A stretch of DNA of 64,000 nucleotides from Nocardioides sp. SYSU D00038 (lineage in GTDB: Bacteria; Actinomycetota; Actinomycetes; Propionibacteriales; Nocardioidaceae): positions 1 through 64,000 of the forward strand of contig NZ_JAFFJT010000010.1 of the NCBI RefSeq assembly GCF_016924665.1, given 5' to 3'. The translations under genes and the position numbers were made by a program. This document shows positions 16,020-24,668 of this stretch, piece by piece (position 1 is the stretch's first letter; each line of letters opens with the position of its first letter). The notes under the pieces were generated by a model. The model ran no database searches. It was not told where the DNA came from and worked only from the letters and a program-made list of their open reading frames with translations.

Positions 16020-16160
16020 GGGCCAATCCGCGTGCCCACCGGAGGGTGTTCGGGTGCGCGGGTTTCGAGGCTCGCTCCGCCTCGCATTTCAACGAGCGCT
16101 TGGCGCTGGTCGAGGTGCGAAGGCCGCTAGGCCTGAGCCTCGAGAACCGGTGAGACGGAA
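16020..16160. repeat. REP-like palindromic modules, upstream block
   Basis: This is part of the 945-bp gene-free stretch 15946-16890. It contains the CCGGAGGGTGTTCGGG spacer and a module at about 16107-16147 with nested arms: GGTCGAGG...GGCC-GCTA-GGCC...CCTCGAGA. The same module recurs at 16611-16655, 16749-16790, 21661-21705, 60640-60685, 60990-61033 and 61655-61700. Confidence 0.75.
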
Positions 16161-16170
16161 GCCCTTCCTG

Positions 16171-16453
16171 TAGCGGGCGACTCCGGGGACGGGGCTCGGG
16201 CAGGTGGTGACTGCGGCTGGTGTGATCCGGCGGGCGGGTGGCCGTGGTTGGGATGTGGGTGCGGGGTGCCGCGCGTGGGTGGGGCACTGCGGCTGCTGCG
16301 CGCCGGACGTCGTTCGGCACTCGTTGCCGTGTCGCCGGACGCTGCTGGCTTGTTCCCCAGGTCCGCTGCGGCGCCACGCCGCCGTCGACGTGCCGAACGC
16401 CGCCCGTCGCTCCGCCGCCTCCGCGCCGCGCGGCGCGGCACGCCGGCGTGCGG
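16171..16453. repeat. Long dispersed repeat, copy A (about 283 bp)
   Basis: A 283-bp block starting TAGCGGGCGACTCCGG and ending GGCGTGCGG, closely matched at 60705-60988 and 61114-61399 and, with an internal deletion, at 61523-61653. All copies share a nearly identical core from GGGTGCGGGGTGCCGCGCG to CTCGTTGCCGTGTCGC. An inverted pair, CGTTCGGCAC and GTGCCGAACG, lies about 90 bp apart inside it. Reading frames are not conserved between copies, so it is probably non-coding. Confidence 0.85.
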
Positions 16454-16459
16454 GTCGGG

Positions 16460-16885
16460 GGGTACCGGTGGTCGAGCAGCGAGCGCCAGCGAGCGTCGTC
16501 GAGACCCCGTGAGCCGGAAACCCTCCGGTGGGGACGGGAGGGCGTTCGGCCGTCTGGGGTTTCGAGACAGTCGCTAGCGCGACTTCCTCAACCACCGGTG
16601 GGTGGCGCTGGTCGAGGTGCGAAGGCCGCCAGGCCCGAGCCTCGAGACCCGGTGAGCCGAGGGCTCTCCCGTTGCCACCGAGGGCGTTCGGCCGTCTGGG
16701 GTTTCGAGACAGTCGCTAGCGCGACTTCCTCAACCACCGGTGGGTGGCGGTGGTCGAGGTGCGAAGGCCGCTAGGCCTGAGCCTCGAGACCCGGTGAGAC
16801 GGAAGCCCTCCCGTTCCCACCGGAGGGGTCCGGCCGTCTGGGGTTCCGAGACAGTCGCTAGCGCGACTTCCTCAACCAGCGCCGG
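16460..16885. repeat. REP-like palindromic modules, downstream block
   Basis: At least five modules in series: GGTCGAGCAGCGAGC...GTCGAGACC (16470-16506); twice a module with GTCGC-TAGC-GCGAC at its centre and GGTTTCGAG/CTCAACC ends (about 16559-16600 and 16697-16738, again at 16842-16880); and twice the nested GGCC/GGCC module. They are joined by GAAGCCCTCCCG...CCGGAGG spacers that can themselves form hairpins. The array ends at the stop codon of glpD. Confidence 0.8.
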
Positions 16886-16890
16886 CGCGG

Positions 16891-18429
16891 TCAGCCGGGG
16901 ACGTGGCCGTGGACCAGGGTGAGGGCGCGCTCGGCGAGGGGGACGGCGAGCGCCCGGTCGGCGGGGACCAGGCCGACGCGGGTGCGGCGGTCGAGGAGGT
17001 CGGAGACGTCGTGGGCGCCCTCGTGGGTGACGGCGAACGCCAGCTCGGCGAGCGTGACCGGGACGGTCGGGGAGACCGGGGCGAGGAGCTCGTCGTCGGA
17101 GACGCCGGTCGACTCGCGGGCCGCGGCCAGGACGAGTGCGGCGTCGGTGCCGAACCGGCGGACCAGTCGCTCGGGCTCCTCGAGCCGGCCGAGGGTGTCG
17201 CGGTCAGCGGCGCCGAGCAGCGGGGTCTGCGCGGTGACGCACGGTCCGGCGTCGATGCGGGCGGAGGCGAGGGCCGCGTCGAGCGCGTCCTCCGCCATTC
17301 GGCGGTACGTCGTGAGCTTGCCGCCCACGATCGTCACCAGCCCGGTGGGGCCGACGAGGGTGGCGTGCCGGCGGGACAGGTCGGCGGTGGAGTCGATGCC
17401 CGGGGCCGAGTCGAGCAGCGGGCGCAGGCCGGCGAAGGCACCGACCACGTCGTCGCGGTGCAGCGGCCGGCTGAACGCCGCGGAGACCACGTCGAGCAGG
17501 AACCCGATCTCCGGCTCGGTCGGCAGCGGGACGTCGGGCACCGGCCCCTCGACCGGCTCGTCGGTGAGGCCGACGTAGACGGTGCCGTCGGGTTGGGGGA
17601 GCACCAGCACGAACCGGTTGGTCGCCCCCGGCACCGGTGCGAACACCGCGACCTTGAGCCCCGGCACCGACTCCTCGCGCAGCACGACGTGGGTGCCGCG
17701 GCTCGGCCGCAGCCGCACCTCGCCGGCGAGGTCGCCGGCCCAGACGCCGGTGGCGTTGACGACGGTGCGGGCGGTGACGGTGCGGGCGGCGCCGGTGAGC
17801 TCGTCGCGCAGCCGCACCTCGGTGCCGGTGGCGTGCACGACGCGGGCCCGGGTGCGCACGTGGGCGCCGGCGGCCGCGGCGGTGCGGGCGATCGTGGTGA
17901 CCAGGCGGGCGTCGTCCTCGAGCTGGCCGTCCCAGCCCATCATCGCGCCGCGCAGCCCCGGCCGTCGCAGCGACGGGGCGACCTGCGCGGCCTCGGTGGC
18001 GGAGAGGTAGCGCGGGCGCGGCAGCGTGTCGGCGCTGGTGCGTGCGCCCCGGCGCAGCGCGTCGCCGGCGAGCATCCCGCCGCGGGTCAGCGCACGCTGG
18101 AACGGCGAGGTGGAGCTCGTGATCGGGACGATCGTGGGCATCGGCCGGCTGAGGTGGGGCGCGGTGGTCTCCATCAGGATCCCGCGCTCGACCGCGCTCT
18201 CGTGGGCGACGCCGACCTGTCCCTGGGCCAGGTAGCGCAGGCCGCCGTGCACGAGCTTCGACGACCAGCGCGAGGTGCCGAACGCCAGGTCGTGGGCGTC
18301 GACGGCGAGCACGCTGAGACCGCGGGTCGCAGCGTCGAGGGCGACGCCGGCGCCGGTGACGCCGAGCCCGACGACCACGACGTCGACGGAGGTCGGCACG
18401 CCGGCGAGGCCGGCGGTGATCCGGGTCAT
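16891..18429 (-). CDS. glpD: Glycerol-3-phosphate dehydrogenase/oxidase, FAD-dependent
   Basis: A 512-residue FAD enzyme oxidising sn-glycerol 3-phosphate to dihydroxyacetone phosphate at the membrane. The dinucleotide motif VVVVGLGVTGAGVALDAATR, the family signature LVHGGLRYLAQGQ, and the C-terminal GGKLTTYRRMAEDA segment are present; length fits the bacterial aerobic family. The ATG at 18429 overlaps the tetR stop (ATGA), so it is translated with the regulator. Across the divergent promoter lies an alkyl-DHAP-synthase-like gene, so DHAP produced here could feed that enzyme. Confidence 0.93.
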   Translation of the reverse strand: MTRITAGLAGVPTSVDVVVVGLGVTGAGVALDAATRGLSVLAVDAHDLAFGTSRWSSKLVHGGLRYLAQGQVGVAHESAVERGILMETTAPHLSRPMPTIVPITSSTSPFQRALTRGGMLAGDALRRGARTSADTLPRPRYLSATEAAQVAPSLRRPGLRGAMMGWDGQLEDDARLVTTIARTAAAAGAHVRTRARVVHATGTEVRLRDELTGAARTVTARTVVNATGVWAGDLAGEVRLRPSRGTHVVLREESVPGLKVAVFAPVPGATNRFVLVLPQPDGTVYVGLTDEPVEGPVPDVPLPTEPEIGFLLDVVSAAFSRPLHRDDVVGAFAGLRPLLDSAPGIDSTADLSRRHATLVGPTGLVTIVGGKLTTYRRMAEDALDAALASARIDAGPCVTAQTPLLGAADRDTLGRLEEPERLVRRFGTDAALVLAAARESTGVSDDELLAPVSPTVPVTLAELAFAVTHEGAHDVSDLLDRRTRVGLVPADRALAVPLAERALTLVHGHVPG

Positions 18430-19016
18430 GGCTGCAGGGTCCGGGTGATGAGGGTGGCGAGCTCGGCGTCGAGCTCCTCGGCCGTGACCCGGTCGTCGAC
18501 CATCGTGTGCACCGACAGCACGAAGCCGTGGACGGCGAGCAGCAGCGCCCGGGCGATGGCGACCGGGTTGCCGCGCCGGATCGCGCCGGCCCGCTGGCCC
18601 TGCTCGACCGCCTCGGCGGTCAGGCCCAGGATGAGGTCCTGCGAGCGGCCGCGCCGGGAGAAGAGGTAGGGGAGGATCAGCTCGGGGTCGAGCTCGACGA
18701 TCCGCACGAACAGCTCGTTGCGCCGCAGCGCCGCGGTGGTGCCGACGATGCCGGAGACGATCCGCCCGACCGGGTCGGCGTCGGCGCCCGCGGCCACCTC
18801 GGCGGTCACCACGCCGGCCCACTCGCGGGTCATCAGGTCGCCGAGCAGGGTCGGCATGTCGGGCCAGGTGCGGTAGATCGTCATCCGCGACACCCCGGCC
18901 CGGCGGGCCACCTCGGTGAGCGTCGTGCGCCGCCAGCCGACGTCGAGGATGCACTCGCGGGCGGCGTCGAGGTAGCCGTCGCGGGCGGTGTCCGGCTTGT
19001 GACGAAGTGACGTCAT
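18426..19016 (-). CDS. TetR-family regulator of the glycerolipid cluster
   Basis: A 196-residue TetR/AcrR protein with an N-terminal helix-turn-helix (TLTEVARRAGVSRMTIYRTW, about residues 32-51) and a helical ligand domain. The ATG at 19016 sits inside a 19-bp pseudo-palindrome shared with the divergent gene, so autoregulation is likely. There is no ribosome-binding site; a leaderless transcript is probable. It is coupled to glpD by a 4-bp overlap. Confidence 0.9.
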   Translation of the reverse strand: MTSLRHKPDTARDGYLDAARECILDVGWRRTTLTEVARRAGVSRMTIYRTWPDMPTLLGDLMTREWAGVVTAEVAAGADADPVGRIVSGIVGTTAALRRNELFVRIVELDPELILPYLFSRRGRSQDLILGLTAEAVEQGQRAGAIRRGNPVAIARALLLAVHGFVLSVHTMVDDRVTAEELDAELATLITRTLQP

Positions 19017-19034
19017 GTGTCACAGTGTAACACA
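19016..19034. promoter_or_regulatory. TetR operator overlapping both divergent start codons
   Basis: TGTGTCACAGTGTAACACA is a pseudo-palindrome in which the great majority of positions are symmetric. Its first base is the A of the tetR ATG on the minus strand and its last base is the A of the alkyl-DHAP-synthase-like ATG on the plus strand. The two genes are 17 bp apart, so one bound dimer would cover both starts. Neither gene has a Shine-Dalgarno sequence. Confidence 0.72.
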
Positions 19035-20617
19035 TGAGCCAGACGCCGACCCAGGTCGAGATGCACCCCGAGCGCTGGGGCGACCCCGCCAAGGCCGCTC
19101 CCCTCCCCGAGAACGTGCGCGGCCTGATCGGCCTCGTCTTCGAGACCACCGACACCCCCGCCACCCCGGCCGCGACGCTGCCGCCGCCGGCGATCGACGC
19201 CGCCCTGCTCGACGAGCTGGGCGAGGCGGTCGGCGTCGAGCACGTGCTCACCGACGACGAGACCCGGCGCCGGCGTACGCGCGGCAAGTCGACGCCCGAC
19301 CTGCTTCGTGCCCGCGCCGGCGACCTCGCGGACGCCCCCGACGCGGTGGTGCGCCCCGGCAGCCACGAGGAGGTCGCGGCGGTGCTGGCATGGGCGGTGC
19401 AGCACCACGTCGCCGTCGTTCCGTTCGGCGGCGGCACCTGCGTCACCGGTGGGCTCGCCGCCCGTCGCGACGGGTACGCCGGCCTGGTCAGCCTCGACCT
19501 CGTGCGGATGAAGCGGCTGCTGGCCGTCGACCACCACTCGATGACCGCCGTGCTCGAGCCCGGCCTGCGCGGACCCGAGGCCGAGGCGCTGCTCGCCGCC
19601 GAGGGGCTGACCCTGGGCCACTACCCCCAGTCGTGGGAGTTCGCCTCGATCGGCGGCTTCGCCGCCACCCGCTCCAGCGGCCAGAGCAGCGCGGGCTACG
19701 GCCGCTTCGACGCGCTCGTCGTGGGCCTGCGGGTCGCCACCCCGCGCGGCGAGGTCGCCCTCGGCAGCGCCCCGGCCAACGCCGCCGGCCCCGACCTGCG
19801 CCAGCTGTTCCTCGGCTCCGAGGGGGCCTTCGGCGTGATCACCGCCGTCACCGTGCGGGTGCGCGCACTGCCCGAGCGCAAGACCTACGACGGGTGGCGC
19901 TGGCCGTCGTTCGAGGCCGGCGCCGAGGCGATGCGCATCCTCGCCCAGGCGGGGCTGCTGCCGACCGTGCTGCGACTCTCCGACGAGGCCGAGACCGGCA
20001 TCAACCTGGCCCGCCCCGACGAGATCGGCGGCGAGGGCTCCGGGGGCTGCCTGATGATCGCCGGCTACGAGGGCACCCCCGAGGCCGTCGAGGCCAAGCG
20101 GTCCGCAGTCGGCGCGGTGCTCGCCGGGCTCGGCGGCACCGACCTCGGCGAGGAGCCGGGCCGGTCGTGGGCCCACGGCCGGTTCGAGGCGCCGTACCTG
20201 CGCGACTCGCTGCTCGACGCCGGCGTGCTCGTCGAAACCCTCGAGACCGCGACGTTCTGGGCCAACCGCGACCGCCTCTACACGGGGGTCAAGGAGGCGC
20301 TCGAGCAGTCGTTGGGAGAGGGTGCGATGGTGCTGTGCCACATCTCCCACGTCTACGAGACCGGCTGCTCGCTCTACTTCACCGTCGCCCAGCAGGCCGC
20401 CGCCGACCCGCTGGCGCAGTGGCTGCCGGCCAAGGCTGCGGCCAACGACGCGATCGTCGCCGCCGGCGCGACCATCACCCACCACCACGCGGTCGGCACC
20501 GACCACCAGCCGTGGCTCGTGCACGAGATCGGCGTGCTGGGCGCTTCGGTGCTGCGCGCGGTCAAGCGCGACCTCGACCCCACCGACATCCTCAACCCGG
20601 GGGTGCTGGTGCCGTGA
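19034..20617 (+). CDS. FAD-binding alkyl-dihydroxyacetone-phosphate-synthase-like oxidase
   Basis: A 527-residue FAD-binding type-4 (VAO-family) protein like AGPS, which exchanges the acyl group of acyl-DHAP for a fatty alcohol to make ether lipids. The FAD motif PFGGGTCVTGG lies near residues 130-140, the SWEFASIGGFAATRSSGQSS segment near 198, and the His cluster ITHHHAVGTDH near 480. Bacterial members of this family are often of unproven function. The following lipid kinase overlaps it by 4 bp (GTGA). The context with glpD supports a glycerol-ether or glycerolipid role. Confidence 0.8.
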   Translation: MSQTPTQVEMHPERWGDPAKAAPLPENVRGLIGLVFETTDTPATPAATLPPPAIDAALLDELGEAVGVEHVLTDDETRRRRTRGKSTPDLLRARAGDLADAPDAVVRPGSHEEVAAVLAWAVQHHVAVVPFGGGTCVTGGLAARRDGYAGLVSLDLVRMKRLLAVDHHSMTAVLEPGLRGPEAEALLAAEGLTLGHYPQSWEFASIGGFAATRSSGQSSAGYGRFDALVVGLRVATPRGEVALGSAPANAAGPDLRQLFLGSEGAFGVITAVTVRVRALPERKTYDGWRWPSFEAGAEAMRILAQAGLLPTVLRLSDEAETGINLARPDEIGGEGSGGCLMIAGYEGTPEAVEAKRSAVGAVLAGLGGTDLGEEPGRSWAHGRFEAPYLRDSLLDAGVLVETLETATFWANRDRLYTGVKEALEQSLGEGAMVLCHISHVYETGCSLYFTVAQQAAADPLAQWLPAKAAANDAIVAAGATITHHHAVGTDHQPWLVHEIGVLGASVLRAVKRDLDPTDILNPGVLVP

Positions 20618-21522
20618 GCCGCTCGTTCACGTTCCTGGTCAACCCGTCCTCGGGCGGCGGCGCGGCGCCGGAGGCCGTGGTGCCGGTGGCCCGGCTGCTG
20701 CGCGAGGCCGACGCCCGCGTCGACGTGACCTACTCGCCCGGTCCGGTCGCGATGGCCGGGCTGGTCGCCGAGGCGGTCGCCCGCGGCGACGTGGTCGTCT
20801 CGGTCGGCGGCGACGGGATGCTCTCCTCGTTGGCCGGGCTGGTCGCCGATGCCGGCGGCACCCTCGCGGTGGTGCCGGCCGGGCGGGGCAACGACTTCGC
20901 CCGGATGCTCGGCCTGCCGTCGGAGCCCGCCGACCTGGGCCGACTGCTGCTCGAGGGCGAGGTGCGCCCCGTCGACCTGGTGGCCTGGACGCCGCCCGGC
21001 GGGCCGACCCGCTCGGTGGCCGGCTCGGTCTACGCCGGTGTCGACGCCCGCGCGGCGGCCTACGTGCACCGGATGCGGCGGGTGCCCAAGCAGCTGCAGT
21101 ACCCCCTCGGCGCGCTCCGCGCCCTGGCGACGTACCAGCCGGCCCGCTACCGGGTCTCGGTCGACGGCGACGTGCGCGAGCACGACGCCGCCACCGTGGT
21201 GGTCGCCAACTCCGGCTACTACGGCAAGGGCATGCACGTCGCCCCGCCCGCCACCGTCGACGACGGCCTGCTCGACGTGATCGTGGTCGAGGCCGCCTCC
21301 CGGATCGCGCTGATGCGGGCACTCCCGACCATCTACGACGGCAGTCACGTGCACCGCGACGAGGTGCACGTGCTCCGCGGCGCGCGGGTCGAGATCGCCG
21401 CCACCGGCCGCACCCCGGTCGAGGTCGGCGGCGACGGCGAGCCCCTCGGCGTCCTGCCCGACCTCTCCGGCGCCCCGGCCGTCGCCGAGGTCCGTCCGGC
21501 GGTGCTGTCGGTCATCCGCTGA
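20614..21522 (+). CDS. Diacylglycerol/lipid kinase family protein
   Basis: A 302-residue protein with the DAGK catalytic domain: NPSSGGG near residue 9, the nucleotide loop GGDGM near 65-69 (GGDGT in most relatives), VVPAGRGNDFARMLG, and a C-terminal beta-sandwich. It phosphorylates a diacylglycerol-like lipid, using ATP, at the membrane. The GTG start at 20614 overlaps the previous stop, placing it in the same operon as the alkyl-DHAP-synthase-like gene. Confidence 0.88.
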   Translation: MSRSFTFLVNPSSGGGAAPEAVVPVARLLREADARVDVTYSPGPVAMAGLVAEAVARGDVVVSVGGDGMLSSLAGLVADAGGTLAVVPAGRGNDFARMLGLPSEPADLGRLLLEGEVRPVDLVAWTPPGGPTRSVAGSVYAGVDARAAAYVHRMRRVPKQLQYPLGALRALATYQPARYRVSVDGDVREHDAATVVVANSGYYGKGMHVAPPATVDDGLLDVIVVEAASRIALMRALPTIYDGSHVHRDEVHVLRGARVEIAATGRTPVEVGGDGEPLGVLPDLSGAPAVAEVRPAVLSVIR

Positions 21523-21529
21523 CTCGCGC

Positions 21530-21865
21530 GCACCGCTGGTTGGGGAAGGACGAAGTCCTGTCTCGAAACCTGGCGCGACGACAGCCCTCCCGTCCCGCGG
21601 CGAGGGGCGTTCGGGTGCAGGGGTTTCGAGGCTCGCTTCGCTCGCACCTCAACCAGCGCCGGTGGTCGAGGTGCGAAGGCCGCCAGGCCTGAGCCTCGAG
21701 ACCCGGTGAAACGAACGCCCTCCCGCAACCACCGCGGCCGGGTCAGGTGTCGCCGAGCCGTCGTCAGTTGACGCCGGGTCGGCGCACTGCGACGACAACA
21801 AGCGCCGGGTCGGCGATACCCCGGCCAGCACCTCGACCACCGGCGACGGAGGGCGTTCGGCCGGC
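21530..21865. repeat. REP-like palindromic array
   Basis: The 351-bp gap between the lipid kinase and the convergent pirin gene holds a module of the form GGTT...GGACGAAGTCC...CTCGAAACC (21538-21570), a module with GAGGCTCGCTTCGCTCGCACCTC (21627-21649; shown in pieces GAGGCTCGCTTCG and CTCGCACCTC), and the nested GGCC module (about 21661-21705), joined by CCTCCCG/GGAGGGCG spacers. It may act as a bidirectional terminator. No gene is seen. Confidence 0.75.
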
Positions 21866-21873
21866 GGGCGCGG

Positions 21874-22536
21874 TCAGGCGAAGGTCCAGAGCAGCAGCTC
21901 GGAGGGGACGGCGGCGGTGACCTCGAACGGCGGCTCGCCGGGCTCGGCGGTGAAGCGGAAGGCGTCGCCCTCGGCGAGGGGCTCGGCCAGCGAGGAGCGG
22001 GTGAGGGCGCCGCGGGCGAGGTAGAGGTGGCGCAGCGGGGCCTCGGGCAGGGTGAGGGACTCGCCGGCCTCGAGACGGGCCACCGAGAAGGTCGCCCCCT
22101 CGTGGGTCAGCACCTCGGTGAGTCCGGTGCCCAGGGCCACCGGCCACGCGTCGTACGACGGCTGCTCGGCGGGGTCGTCGGTGCGCAGCCAGACCTGCAC
22201 GAAGCGGGTCTGCGGGGCGGCGGCGACCTCGGCGTGGTCGACCCCGGGGCCAGCGTTGAGCACGGCCACCGACCCGGCCGGCACGTCGACGGACCCGTCG
22301 GGGCCGGTGTGGCGCAGCACTCCCGACACCACCCAGCTGACGATCACCAGGCCGCTGTGCCGGTGGGTCTCGAACCCCTGGCCCGAGCCGAGCAGGTGGT
22401 CGTCGTGACACGTCATCGGGCCGAAGCCGAGGTTCTCGGGGTCGTGGCTCGCCCCGAACGAGAAGGAGTGTCGGGACAGACGTCCGGCTGCCTTTTCGGT
22501 GAATCGCTCGGTTCCCCGGCGGATCTCGGTGCTCAC
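21874..22536 (-). CDS. Pirin-family cupin protein
   Basis: A 220-residue bicupin of the pirin (YhhW-like) family, with the N-terminal motif FETHRHSGLVIVSWVVSG supplying metal-binding His residues. Bacterial pirins bind Fe and some have quercetinase activity. The GTG at 22536 gives VSTEIRRGTERF, the usual beginning. It is divergent from the beta-glucosidase with only 16 bp between starts. Confidence 0.85.
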   Translation of the reverse strand: MSTEIRRGTERFTEKAAGRLSRHSFSFGASHDPENLGFGPMTCHDDHLLGSGQGFETHRHSGLVIVSWVVSGVLRHTGPDGSVDVPAGSVAVLNAGPGVDHAEVAAAPQTRFVQVWLRTDDPAEQPSYDAWPVALGTGLTEVLTHEGATFSVARLEAGESLTLPEAPLRHLYLARGALTRSSLAEPLAEGDAFRFTAEPGEPPFEVTAAVPSELLLWTFA

Positions 22537-22552
22537 GGGCACGATTGTCGCA

Positions 22553-23911
22553 ATGCCTGACCACACCCTGCCCCAGCTGCCCCCCGGCTTCCGTTTCGGC
22601 ACCAGCACCGCGGCGTTCCAGATCGAGGGCGCGACCACCGCCGACGGCCGCGGCCCGAGCATCTGGGACACCTTCGCGGCCCGTCCCGGTGCGGTGGTCG
22701 ACGGCGCCACCGGCGACCCGGCGTGCGACCACTACCACCGGCACGCCGAGGACGTAGCGCTGATGAAGCGGCTCGGCACCACCGGCTACCGGTTCTCGGT
22801 CGCCTGGCCGCGGATCCAGCCAACCGGCTCCGGGCCGGTCGACCCGCGCGGCCTGGCCTTCTACGACCGGCTCGTCGACGACCTGCTGGCGGCGGGCATC
22901 GACCCCATGGTCACGCTCTACCACTGGGACCTGCCCCAGGGCCTCGAGGACGACGGCGGCTGGCTCAACCGGGCCACGGTCAAGCGGTTCGCCGACTACG
23001 CCGCCATCCTGGGCGAGACGCTCGGCGACCGGGTCACCCACTGGGTGCCGGTCAACGAGCCCAACGTCGCCTCGCTGATGGGCTACGGCATCGGGGTGCA
23101 CGCGCCCGGCAAGGCGCTGATGTTCGACTCGCTGCCGGCCGCCCACCACCTGCTGCTCGCCCACGGCCGGGCGGTGGTCGCGCTGCGCGCGGCCGGCGCC
23201 GTCGGCGAGGTCGGCTGCGCCAACAACCACGCCCCGATGTGGCCGGCCAGCGACGACGAGGCCGACGTCGGCGCCACCAAGCTCTTCGACGCGATCTGGA
23301 ACGGCATGATCCTCGAGCCGATGCTGCTGGGTCGCTACCCGTTCGACCTCGGCCCGCTGCTCGAGGACGTCGTCCAGGAGGGGGACCTGGCGACGATCCG
23401 CCAGCCCCTCGACTTCTACGGCGTCAACTACTACAACCCGATGCGGATCGGCGCGGCCCCGGAGGACTCGCCGATGCCGTTCGAGTTCCGCGAGCTGGTG
23501 GGCTACCCCACCACCGACTTCGGCTGGCCGGTCGTGCCCGACGCCCTGCGCGAGTGGCTGGTCATGCTGCGCGCCCGGTTCCGCGCCGCGCTGCCGCCGA
23601 TCATGATCACCGAGTCGGGAGCGGCCTACGGCACCGGACCCGACGAGCACGGCGTCGTCGACGACCAGGCCCGCATCGACTACCTCGCCTCCCACCTGCG
23701 CGCGGTCGAGGAGGCCTGCCGGCGCGGCGTCGACGTGCGCGGCTACTACTGCTGGTCGCTGCTCGACAACTTCGAGTGGGCCGAGGGCTACACCCAGCGC
23801 TTCGGGCTGGTGCACGTCGACTACGAGACCCAGGTGCGCACCCCGAAGCGGTCCTTCGAGTGGTACGCCGGACTGATCGCCGCCCAGCACGCCAAGGACT
23901 CCCTCGGCTGA
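22553..23911 (+). CDS. Beta-glucosidase, glycoside hydrolase family 1
   Basis: A 452-residue GH1 enzyme that cleaves beta-linked glucosides with retention of configuration. Acid/base Glu169 lies in PVNEPN and nucleophile Glu354 in ITESG (ITENG in most relatives). The N-terminal FRFGTSTAAFQIEGA and C-terminal YYCWSLLDNFEWAEGYTQRF motifs are standard. No signal peptide, so it is cytoplasmic. The gene is not beside a sugar transporter. Confidence 0.95.
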   Translation: MPDHTLPQLPPGFRFGTSTAAFQIEGATTADGRGPSIWDTFAARPGAVVDGATGDPACDHYHRHAEDVALMKRLGTTGYRFSVAWPRIQPTGSGPVDPRGLAFYDRLVDDLLAAGIDPMVTLYHWDLPQGLEDDGGWLNRATVKRFADYAAILGETLGDRVTHWVPVNEPNVASLMGYGIGVHAPGKALMFDSLPAAHHLLLAHGRAVVALRAAGAVGEVGCANNHAPMWPASDDEADVGATKLFDAIWNGMILEPMLLGRYPFDLGPLLEDVVQEGDLATIRQPLDFYGVNYYNPMRIGAAPEDSPMPFEFRELVGYPTTDFGWPVVPDALREWLVMLRARFRAALPPIMITESGAAYGTGPDEHGVVDDQARIDYLASHLRAVEEACRRGVDVRGYYCWSLLDNFEWAEGYTQRFGLVHVDYETQVRTPKRSFEWYAGLIAAQHAKDSLG

Positions 23912-23923
23912 CCCGGCCCGGGC

Positions 23924-24661
23924 TCAGTGGGTGAGCCGCACGCTCATCGTGGCGCGCAGCGCGTCCTCGTCGAACGGCTCGCCCAGCCAGTCGAAGAGCG
24001 GGCGGAGCGCGGTGGGGTCGGCGGCGTAGTCGTCGTAGTGCACGTGGTGGGCGGCGTCGCCGAGGTCGGCGGCGACGGCCAGCAGGTCGCGCTCGATCTC
24101 GGCCAGCCGGTCGGCCATGCCCGGCCCCTGCTCGGCCCACCACCCGCTGCGCAGCACGTCGGCGTGGTTGCGGGTGTTGACGACGAACCGGGCGCCCGGG
24201 AAGACCTCCCTCAGCCAGCCGACGTGGTCGGCGAGGTCGTCGTGGTACCAGCGGATCTCCTTGAACCCCGTCACCCGGGTGCCCGGCTCCGGGCGCAGCA
24301 CGGTCTGCAGCGCCAGCGCGCGCAGCGCCTCCAGGGCCCGCCGCTCGGGGTAGCCCGCGATGCCGTACCACGGGTGTCCGGGGGTCCGGGTGGCCGCGCC
24401 GCGGCGCCGCTTCTCGGCCAGCATCGTGGCGTGGAACTGGTGGAGGTGGCGCAGGGCAGCGCGGTTCTCGCCGCGGATCGTGTAGCCCGGGACGGTGTTG
24501 AGCACCGAGTTGAGCACCGTCGACCCCGACCGGCCGTAGGTCATCACGAACAGGTAGCCCAGGTCGGGACGGCCCTCGAGGCGGGCGAGCCGGTCGCGGA
24601 GGGCGGCGTTCTCCGCCTCGAGCCGGGCCAGCGCGGCCCGACGACCGACCAGCCCTCGCAT
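23924..24661 (-). CDS. Sulfotransferase-family protein
   Basis: A 245-residue PAPS-type sulfotransferase-like protein. A short N-terminal coiled coil (about 10-32) precedes the 5'-phosphosulfate loop TYGRSGSTVLNSVLN (about 41-55), and a 3'-phosphate region (FVVNTRNHADVLRSGWW) follows. It would move sulfate from PAPS to a carbohydrate or lipid hydroxyl. The start is fixed by TAGGCT 7 nt upstream (leaderless). It is divergent from a second sulfotransferase. Confidence 0.82.
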   Translation of the reverse strand: MRGLVGRRAALARLEAENAALRDRLARLEGRPDLGYLFVMTYGRSGSTVLNSVLNTVPGYTIRGENRAALRHLHQFHATMLAEKRRRGAATRTPGHPWYGIAGYPERRALEALRALALQTVLRPEPGTRVTGFKEIRWYHDDLADHVGWLREVFPGARFVVNTRNHADVLRSGWWAEQGPGMADRLAEIERDLLAVAADLGDAAHHVHYDDYAADPTALRPLFDWLGEPFDEDALRATMSVRLTH

Positions 24662-24668
24662 GCGGGCC

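Noticed and set aside
16171-16512. Open frames inside the long repeat copies, e.g. 16204-16512 and 60738-60923
   Set aside because: Frames are not conserved between copies because of one-base indels; there is no ribosome-binding site or leaderless promoter, and the composition is like translated GC-rich repeat.
16020-16885. Insertion sequence or prophage remnant in the repeat fields
   Set aside because: No transposase or integrase fragment, no target-site duplication and no terminal inverted repeat typical of an IS could be recognised.
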